DNA from: Vesta saturnalis | Lineage: Eukaryota; Arthropoda; Insecta; Coleoptera; Lampyridae | DNA length: 64,000 bases | Assembly: GCA_036346205.1 (NCBI GenBank) | Contig: JARFJB010001963.1 | Location: 1,155,001 to 1,219,000 of the forward strand | Reading direction: 5' to 3' | Shown here: one piece after another, positions 56,946-64,000 of the stretch | How the letters are laid out: every line of letters begins with the position of its first letter | How positions within the stretch are numbered: the first letter of the stretch is position 1 | The notes under the pieces: model-generated | What the model was told of the DNA's origin: nothing | Database searches by the model: none | The model's input: the letters and a program-made list of their open reading frames with translations, nothing else | Program-made: the position numbers and the translations under genes

Positions 56946-57142
56946 AATTAATCGTGAATAAGAAAAAATAATTTTACTGTTGTACTTTATTTCTATGATG
57001 CAGTCAAAACTACATTTCTATTGTCAAATAGTCAGCTGTTAGCGACAGCCACATTTGATGACCAGAATATTTTTTCCCGGGTTTATTTAAAATATAAAAC
57101 TACGAGGTGCCTTGAGAGGCACTTTGGGCAAGAAAGGGTTAA

Positions 57143-59305
57143 CGCTATAAGACATCGGTCTATACAAATACACCGCTACAGTCGCAACGATGAACTGCGA
57201 ATCTCAACGGGTTTCCAATTGTTGCGCCGCCTAGATCTCGACGGGACATTTTTACCACACAAAGTCTCATAAGTTTGCGCCTCAATGGTACTACTATTAC
57301 TTAACAGATGGCGGCAGTGTGGGAGAGTATCTGGTTCACGTCTCTACTAAGCAAGGTGTGCTATACCTCTTCAATGCTTAGTAGTGGTCCTGTGTGTCAA
57401 CAGATGGCAAAAGTTTCTACCTAACTTGAGCTGGTAATGTAATTTTAATTAGGTACCTACTTAAAATTAAGGCGTGTGTAGCAAGCTACATTAAGAGGTT
57501 TATAGCAATTTGGAACAAATTCTAATTTAATTTTATAATTTCTTGTAAACAACCCTTAGTGTTGTAGTTACAGATTACACCATCTTTTAAATTAGTAGAC
57601 AATTTAATGTACACATTTAACTCATATTCATAATTTCGTAGACATCGTTTATTAGTTTTATCGTTATGGAATAGGTACATCTTTCAAAAAACGTGTTGTA
57701 TAATAAAAATATTTTTTTTAAGAAATAATGGTACGTTTAAAGCACTCGAGCAAAGATTTACATTATCTTGATGATATTCTGCAATTAATTACAGCTTTAT
57801 TCAGTTTTCTTGATTTCGATAAAACATCTAAACTTTAAGTACCTACTACAAATTACAAAAGATATCAATAAATCACAAATGAATCATGAACTGAATAGTT
57901 TCTGTAGCTAAAATTTATTTGCGAAATTAATCCTTTATAAGAAAAACCAATCGAGAATTTAAACGATTAATAATTGTGGAACACTACATTTATCATTCTT
58001 TGAAAATCCAATTTTTCAAAGACATAAATTAGATTTAGTACTTGCTTAATTCATTAATTACATTTCAAAGTATTTTATGAAAGTAGCGTTCAAGAGATAT
58101 TTGTATAAAAAATACACTTATTTAGTTTTTGGTGACGTTAACCATTGCGATTTGCAGATAAAGGAAAGCGGGTACAAAATGCAAGTAGGCATGATTAATT
58201 AAGTTAAATGTTGTAGCTGTCAGCATACAATACAGTTTTCACACTTGGCAGGGTTTGTAAACTCAACACTGTCTTCTTTGTTACAACCCCTTAATGTTAG
58301 CTATTCATCAAATTTTTTTCGTGGATTGTTTATCTAGCAATCCACGGCTGATCTCAGCATGTAATAAGCAACTGATTCGTTTTGCAGAATCCGATTATGT
58401 AATCCAGAAACTGCATTAAGGGAGATTAAATAATACTACTAGAATTAAGTGCTATATATAATAGATGTATTCTTAAACAACCTTTTTTAAGTTTAAATAA
58501 GGGAGATGAGATCTGGTGAATCTTTATTTTTTCTTTATTTCTAGTCCATTACCTGCCATTTTACACAACAATAGTATGAATAGGATAGAAAAATATGAAG
58601 GGTTGGGGTGCTTGCACCACTACACAACTGCTAAATATTTTTAATAGGCAACTGACCAGTTAAACTAGCTTTTACCCAATCTACTAGATCTAGTGTATTT
58701 ATTATTCAAAATGCACAAATTTCTAAAGGGATCATATTTCTGATAATCTATATAGCCCCTCTAGGGACGTTTTTATTACATACTATGTCATATGTATATC
58801 ATCTTCACACGGTTAAATTTACATACAGCTTCTCATACAGGATCTTATAATCCAAAATCTTAACTGCCAAAATTTATTGTGCAGGAAAATCTTAGAATTA
58901 AAATGTGTAATGCAACCGTTATATTTAAAGGGAGTGTAGAATTTTAATTTTTTGATGATTTTTCTGATGTATAATTTTAAGTTTCATTTGGATTAAAAGT
59001 CGTTAAAAGCTTTTTTTTTATTAAAAAAATCGGCATTGCTCCTTAGTGGAATCTTTTTACAAAATCGCTTTTTTTTCTTTAAAAATGCAAGCGTAATAAA
59101 TTATGCGAACCTCTTGGGTAAAGCTCATCTTTCTGTAGGGTGAAGCAATTGCAAGTTACTTTTTGTAATTTTCAATGTTTTTTTTTAATTGAAAATTGTT
59201 ACGTAAACAATTTAAATATACAGTGTGACCCATTTATAAACCATTATAGAACGTGTAAGTGTCTGATTTAAATTTTTAAATTATACAGCATTAGATACTA
59301 CCTAC
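57143..59305. other. No gene recognised
   Basis: 2.2 kb of AT-rich DNA without a supported coding region. An ATACAGTGTGACCCATTTAT motif at 59218 resembles the end of a TA-inserting element. Confidence 0.45.
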
Positions 59306-59313
59306 AGATATAA

Positions 59314-59696
59314 ACTTACGGCTAAATCTCGATAAGTGCGGACCAACCACGCGTTTCCTTGTTTGACAAATTCGTAGTTATATATAAAAATCTAAAATCT
59401 ACGGTATAACAGGAAAAAAAATATAAACAAAACTACTGTAACCTAACAGAATTATATTAGATACACAAAACTACAGTAACCTAACAAACGTAGATTAGAT
59501 AAACAAAACTACTGTAATCTAACAGAAAAAAAATTGCAAGAGCCGGGAATCGAACCTGCCTCAACCGCGTGTCAGGCGGCCAATGTACCACTAGTCCAAC
59601 CGTGCTTTTCCATTTTGACCTTGAAACTGTTAGTTAAACAATTACGTTCAAAACTATTTCCTATTGGTCTGCACTTATCGAGATTTAGCCGCAAGT
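59314..59696 (-). mobile_element. tRNA-carrying TIR element, 383 bp, 8-bp target duplication
   Basis: The left end ACTTACGGCTAAATCTCGAT and the inverse of the right end (ACTTGCGGCTAAATCTCGAT) continue to GACCAA, 31 of 33 bases identical. AGATATAA flanks both sides (59306-59313 and 59697-59704), a perfect 8-bp duplication as made by hAT-like elements. Inside are three tandem copies of a unit with ACAAAACTACTGTAACCTAACA wording and, on the minus strand, a tRNA-like unit with an oligo-T terminator. The tandem units and tRNA-like part match the elements at 25.1-25.8 kb although the TIRs differ. Confidence 0.9.
59536..59605 (-). other. tRNA-like Pol III unit, loop reads GAC
   Basis: On the minus strand: A-box-like TTGGACTAGTGG, stem CCGC/GCGG closing the 7-nt loop CTGACAC (U33 present, anticodon position GAC, Val-type), B box GGTTCGATTCC with a CGGG/CCCG-type T-arm, and eight T's two bases after the 3' end. 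The acceptor pairing is only partial. Probably a tRNA-derived promoter rather than a working tRNA. Confidence 0.55.
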
Positions 59697-60366
59697 AGAT
59701 ATAATATCGTGAAATGTCAGAAAGTGGTATTAGTGAGGTTTTTTATAAAAAAAGCCGAGTACGTGTTTGTTGAGCAACCGTAAGTTTTTGAAAATAGTCG
59801 GTTATGGATTTTTCTATTAATCGATTATTTTATGATTGATGGATTGTTTGATAAATAGAATTTTGTCATTAATTAAATTTTCATAATTCTGTTGATTAAT
59901 ACTGTAACCTATAATAAACGTAAATGCTTTATTTACTACAGTTTAAATGTATCATTTAATGTTCACTAATAAAAGTGAAGGTGTGTGTAAGAAGCATTTT
60001 ACGCACGAATGGAAAAGTTACGCACGAAGCCGCGTAGCGGCGAGTGTGTAATTCTTGTAATTCCGTGAGTGCGTAAAATGCTTTAAGACACGTGTTACGT
60101 ACTATACTTTACCTACGACCTACTTCTATTTGTATTAATGTTATTATTAATAATACTGTAACAACACCAATAACAATTGTTTATAGCAACGGTACAGTTG
60201 TAACAGGGGCGGATAGGTAGCATGGATGCGGCCTGGGAAATATATTACAAATATTTACAACTGTTGAAAACAAACATGCAATTTATTATTATAAAAAAAA
60301 CTTAAGGGTTTTATGACAATGAACTACAATTACGTCAATTACAGTAACAGCAAGTTCTTGAGAACT

Positions 60367-61169
60367 TTACTTTTTATGGAGACTGTATCTAATTATTTCG
60401 TCGTCGTCTAAATTTGCCAATAACTGTTTTTCAGTTGACATTAGCATAAATGTTTCTAGGTGTTCCTGAATCAATGTACTACGTAAACGGTTTTTAATAA
60501 ATTTTAATTTAGAAAAAGACCGTTCACAAGATACTTGTGTTACCGATAAACTTAAAATTAATTTATATGCTAAAAATACAAATGGATATGCATTACAATA
60601 CATATTGTATTTTAGAAGAATATGATAACAAGACTTAATACAATTTTTACATCTACAGTATGGTAATGATTGCGTTTGATCAAATTCCTCGTCATTGTTG
60701 TCATCATCATAACCACTAGAACAATCTAAAACATATTCGTCATTTAAAGATTTTTTTAGATTGTCCCACTTTCTTATAAAGTCTAATAATTCATCTTGAA
60801 GTGCACACTGTGTTATTTCAGGATTAAAATGTTTTAAATTTTTTGATAAGTCCAGTAACGAGTTTTCTGGAAGATTACCAACTTTTGTTATTTCCTCAAA
60901 GTTTTAGGATCTAGACAAGAAAAATCTGCGCTAACAGATATATTTTTTTCAAATCTAGATGTAATCTTTTCAAAGACACAATCTATTATCCTGTAATATA
61001 CATCAATCTTAAATTTGTTCCATCCATGACCCAAAGTTGCATCATCTCCTTCATAGCTATGCAGTTTTTTCTTTTTTCTCAGCCGTACTTCAGCTAGATC
61101 AGTCGCGACCTGAATATCAAAATCTTCTGAAATTCTCTCAAGTTGGTTATTAATAAATTTTACAAACAT
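60367..61169 (-). pseudogene. hAT transposase C-terminal part (ZMYM1-like) with dimerisation domain
   Basis: Upper block (61169-60888): VATDLAEVRLRKKKKLHSYE, KFKIDVYYRIIDCVFEKITS and FEKNISVSADFSCLDPK. A one-base shift at about 60895 leads to ITKVGNLPENSLLDLSKNL and the C-terminal hAT dimerisation motif AYKLILSLSVTQVSCERSFS and KLKFIKNRLRSTLIQEHLE, ending DDEIIRYSLHKK. The match is to the zinc-finger-MYM-type-1-like group of hAT transposases. The BED/TTF finger and catalytic Asp residues are missing because of the internal deletion. It is inactive as an enzyme. Confidence 0.9.
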
Positions 61170-61370
61170 TTCTATTTTATTTTTTATTTATGTAGTACTA
61201 GGTTAGGTACCTATATGTATAGAAAATTTATCCCGTTTATTCCTTTTTGAAATAACAAGTTGTTAATTTTCCTTGTATCTGTATCTATAATGCATTCTTA
61301 GAAATTCTCTTTTGTAGGTATTGTTCTCTTATTCTCTAAAAGCAGTAAAAGCTAAATAGTATACCTGATC

Positions 61371-61391
61371 ACAGACAACTGTTGTCTGTGG
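61371..61391. repeat. Perfect short palindrome
   Basis: CACAGACAACTGTTGTCTGTG: a 10-bp perfect inverted repeat around one base, within the hAT element. The function is unknown. Confidence 0.8.
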
Positions 61392-61587
61392 TATTATTAA
61401 CTAAATACATTTAAGTAAAGATTTAATGTACCAATCACAATAAGCTTTATACTTACTAAGAATTGCTTTTATTATCTTTTTAGTAAAATTTGTTTTCTTC
61501 CAATATTAATTTAATATGAATCTAACAACCGCGGCCCGCCGGGATTTTCCCAGTAGCCCGCCGGTCCTATCCGCCCCTGAGTTGTAA

Positions 61588-61803
61588 ATACAAACGGTAA
61601 ATCGGTTCTTTTGCTTGTTGAAGCGTAAGAAAGATTTACTTTATTTAATAATTTTGATGGTTTGACGGCTTATACCATATGTATGTTTACTATTATGATA
61701 CATCCAGACAGCTAAAAGAACCGGGTTGAAACGGAACAAATAATTATATAATTCCAAATAATTCTTAATATTAAATGTAATTCTATATCTAATAAGTGTT
61801 ATC

Positions 61804-61808
<5 letters not shown>
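61588..61808. other. No gene recognised
   Basis: Short AT-rich spacer between the hAT element and the TA tract. Confidence 0.4.

Positions 61809-61842
<34 letters not shown>
61809..61842. repeat. (TA)n microsatellite
   Basis: TA tract ending at the TTAA of the piggyBac-type end. Confidence 0.95.
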
Positions 61843-61846
<4 letters not shown>

Positions 61847-62181
61847 CCTTTTCGCGACTACGGCCGTACAAGTGCGATTTTCAATTGCGTCTTAGCCGTA
61901 CGAGCGACGTACTAATACGTTTTTCAACTCTACTCGCCACTCACTAGCGCCGTACGTTTTGAGATCATTCTGGACTCTAATGTGACGACTGACGTACATT
62001 TACGTACGGTTTTACACTCTGAAAAATTGGGGTCGTACATGTACGGTTTCTTGATGTCTGATGATGAACGCGTGACGTACAGGTACGTCTCTAACGGGAG
62101 CGCGGTTGCCGTATATGTACGTCTGATATTTTCAGCGAGAAATTCATTAACAAAACCAAATTGAATTAAAAATAAAACAAA

Positions 62182-62328
62182 AAAATAAAATAATAGTTTA
62201 TTCTAAACCAAAAAATAGCATAATGTAGCGAAAAAAATTAAACAAACGTAATACAAAAAATAAAATAAAAGTTTATTCTAAACCAAAAAATAGCATAATG
62301 TAACGAAAAAACTTAAATAAACATAAAC
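62182..62328. repeat. Tandem duplication, ~77-bp unit, two copies
   Basis: AGTTTATTCTAAACCAAAAA followed by ATAGCATAATGTA occurs at about 62195 and 62272 with small differences. Confidence 0.9.
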
Positions 62329-62351
62329 GAAATAAGTAATGAAGTCTTTTT

Positions 62352-62430
62352 CAATATTTCAGTTTGGTATGGAATTCCTGAAAGCACGGTAGCACTCGTT
62401 CACCACACGAAATTAGTTTCTCCCGGCTCC
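62352..62430 (-). pseudogene. piggyBac transposase Cys-rich C-terminus
   Basis: The minus-strand frame SCGERVLPCFQEFHTKLKY ends with TGA. C-G-E-R..PCF.EFHT is the closing motif of the piggyBac C-terminal cysteine-rich domain. Upstream of it a different frame (ITLAEALTPFNLFETAAEKQ) is open but unassigned. Only this fragment of the gene is left. Confidence 0.55.
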
Positions 62431-62633
62431 GTTCCAGCGGCAAGCACTTGCTTTTCAGCCGCCGTCTCGAACAGGTTAAATGGTGTTAAAGCTTCAGCTA
62501 GCGTTATAGCCCATGCGAATCTGCGAAGCCTCATAAAAGAATTAATGCTAGGCTATACGCCGTTTCTTCTAACGGGCCATCCAAAAATGACATTAAATTG
62601 CAACGTTGGAAGCTACATGTAAACAAATTCACC

Positions 62634-62868
62634 ACATGATACGTGACACAAGGCGTCAGAAGCATATTAGTGATCAAAATAATACCAAAAGTACAGAACA
62701 AATTTGTTATTCATGATACGTGACACAAGGCGTCAGAAGCATATTGGTGATCAAAACAATACAAAAAGTACCGAACACATTTTTTATCCATGATACGTGA
62801 TACAAGGCGTCAGAAACATATTGGTGATCAAAACAATACAAAAAGTACAGAACACATTTTTTATTATT
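62634..62868. repeat. Tandem repeat, ~78-bp unit, three copies
   Basis: CATGATACGTGACACAAGGC with GTCAGAAGCATATT begins at about 62634, 62713 and 62790. The last copy ends in TTTTTTATTATTGAACATAT, at the 3' end of the mariner fragment. Confidence 0.9.
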
Positions 62869-63110
62869 GAACATATTGTTGAAAATGACCACCGTCCGTG
62901 TCCAAGTACAATTCCAATCGAAGAGGGATTGAATCCAAAACACGTTCCAACATTTCCAGGGTTATTTGCTGAACGGCAACATGAATTCTCTCCTGGACAT
63001 TCTGCTCATTCCCCGGGGGCGTCTTGTATACTTTATCCTTGAGGAAGCTCTATACGAAAAGATCTAAAAGATTCAGGTCGGGCGACCTCGCTGGCCAGGC
63101 AATTGGACCG
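62869..63110 (-). pseudogene. Mariner-type transposase C-terminal fragment
   Basis: From about 63110 down: VYGPIAWPARSPDLNLLDLF, FLKDKVYKTPPGNEQNVQER, IHVAVQQITLEMLERVLDSI and ELYLDTDGGHFQQYV. This contains the SPDL(N/T) third catalytic Asp block and the GGHF end motif of the DUF4817-type mariner group. The first two catalytic regions are absent. An in-frame TAG stands in LDLFV-stop-SFL. Confidence 0.8.
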
Positions 63111-64000
63111 TACACCATGTACATATCTGCGTACTCGTTGAATGAGTACATGATCACCAGTGAAATATGAAATCGAACGACGCAATGGGTGCAAAAATGC
63201 CTGTCACACTGATGTATACAAACGTCACCACAAAATTGGCCTAGTTGCCAAGCGTATTTTTCTCAAATTCTGCATCTTTTAAAATCTTATGCTGAGGTTT
63301 TAGAAGGTGCGGAATGCAACATAAAATTGCAAAAAAATTCAACATCAATATTTTGTTTGAAAATGAATTTTTCATCGGATACTTTCCCAGATAAAAGCTA
63401 ATGAAGTCGGTCAAATTTCGAACTTTGGATGGCTCGTGAGAAGAAATGGCGCACCGCCTAGCAATAATTTTGTTATAGGGTTTCTCAGCTTTACCTGGAC
63501 TATAACGCTACCTGAAACTTTAACACTAATTAATAAACACCGTGTATAGAAAAAAATTCAACGTCAATATGTAAATAATAAATTTTGAATAAAACGGCAA
63601 CGTCTATTGACAGTTGCTAAGTGGTTGCCAGAGAAGTTGCGCGATTTATTTTACAGCTGTGCGTTTTCTTTTACCGTGCGTTATAGACATCTTACATTGA
63701 TTGTCGACTGTGTTTTTGATTATTTACAGTAATGGTTGTAGGTAAAATATGTTAAAAAACGTTAAGGCGAATATTTACTATATTCGCCTCGTATATCAGT
63801 TTAATTTTTAAATTTGATTTATAATTCTTGATCTAGATTGTCTAAATTACACAAAAAATAAAAGGTTTAGTACTTTTCGCTCAAGATTTTACATTAAATT
63901 TAAAAATATGAAAAGAAGCCGGTAATTGAAATAAGTAATATGGACCTCATTATAAATTAAAATCTGAAAAATTCTTTTATATAACATTCGTCTCAGGTTT
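63111..64000. other. No gene; mariner-like flank, hairpin
   Basis: 63111-63550 continues as non-coding DNA to ACACCGTGTATA (63538-63549), which looks like the outer end of a TA-inserting element. AGGCGAATA-loop-TATTCGCCT at 63763-63788 forms a stem-loop. ATGGTTGTAG|GTAAAA at 63732 could be a tiny first exon but has no supporting partner. Confidence 0.4.

Larger units (their letters stand above)
53321..57138 (-). mobile_element. piggyBac-type element, 3.8 kb
   Basis: Left end CCCTTTCTTGCCCAA (53321-53335) and right end TTGGGCAAGAAAGGG (57124-57138) are perfect 15-bp TIRs, flanked by TTAA on both sides (53317-53320 and 57139-57142). Subterminal repeats of GTGCCTT(A/G)AGAGGCACTT follow near both ends: two at the left (53433 and 53490), one at the right (57108). 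The transposase gene is on the minus strand. A Tc1 fragment interrupts it. Confidence 0.92.
60204..61579 (-). mobile_element. hAT element, internally deleted, perfect 8-bp target duplication
   Basis: CAGGGGCGGATAGG (60204-60217) and its exact inverse CCTATCCGCCCCTG (61566-61579) are the TIRs. AGTTGTAA stands at 60196-60203 and 61580-61587. The element is 1376 bp, well under half of a full hAT, and keeps only the C-terminal part of its gene. Confidence 0.95.
61847..62600. mobile_element. piggyBac-type left end and degraded remainder
   Basis: TTAA (61843-61846) is followed by CCTTTTCGCGACTACGGCC and then many ACGTAC-containing words (CGTACATGTACGG, CGTACATTTACGTAC, CGTACAGGTACG), the subterminal repeats seen in one group of insect piggyBac elements. 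The C-terminus of a piggyBac transposase is found in inverse at 62352-62430. The right TIR was not found. Confidence 0.6.

Noticed and set aside
1..64000. CRISPR arrays, operons or bacterial signals
   Set aside because: Spliced genes, NUMT, eukaryotic transposons and no regularly spaced repeats; this is a eukaryotic nuclear window.

Overview
This is an AT-rich animal nuclear window, almost certainly from an insect with a repeat-rich genome. The only confident host gene is UTP4 (cirhin), at about 12.65-14.7 kb. Its introns are only 47-52 nt. The rest of the recognisable content is mobile DNA: Tc1/mariner, hAT, piggyBac, PIF/Harbinger, Copia, Ty3/gypsy, LINE, Penelope-like and Maverick/Polinton relics, a mitochondrial cox2 insertion and many TA microsatellites. 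I cannot name the species. The cox2 copy is the best handle for that.

Layout. 0-2 kb: LINE, Penelope-like, BESS-domain and Harbinger transposase fragments. 2.4-5.3 kb: an unclassified element with ~75-bp terminal inverted repeats (TIRs). 5.37-11.03 kb: a TTAA-flanked 5.7-kb DNA transposon carrying a multi-exon Mutator/Kolobok-like DDE transposase followed by a YqaJ-type exonuclease domain. 11.8-14.7 kb: a broken THAP-domain gene head-to-head with UTP4. 15.5-21 kb: three related mariner relics, one holding a DD82E ('Sailor'-like) transposon. 22.6-25 kb: a mariner and a Tc1 relic between TA tracts. 25.1-25.8 kb: small TIR elements with tRNA-like Pol III units. 26.4-27 kb: Copia LTR and gag fragment. 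27.0-33.3 kb: a long-TIR mariner-type element with three later insertions (hAT, tRNA-carrying element, 0.4-kb tandem repeats). 35.3-38.4 kb: a mariner cut by a 701-bp TIR element, then a gypsy pol relic. 40.2-40.6 kb: cox2 insertion. 41.9-46.6 kb: a palindromic 4.7-kb Maverick-derived element. 49.8-52.8 kb: a mariner relic and an unclassified multicopy gene relic. 53.3-57.1 kb: an intron-bearing piggyBac element cut by a Tc1 fragment. 59.3-62.6 kb: a second type of tRNA-carrying TIR element, a hAT deletion derivative with perfect 8-bp target duplications, and a piggyBac end. 62.6-64 kb: tandem repeats and a mariner 3' fragment.

The insertions are ordered in time: hAT inside mariner, DD82E inside mariner, Tc1 inside piggyBac. 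Almost every transposase is broken, often at homopolymers, so either long decay or uncorrected long-read error could contribute. The most interesting items are the TTAA element pairing a DDE transposase with a YqaJ nuclease, and the recurring small TIR elements that carry a tRNA-like sequence with A box, B box and an oligo-T terminator.
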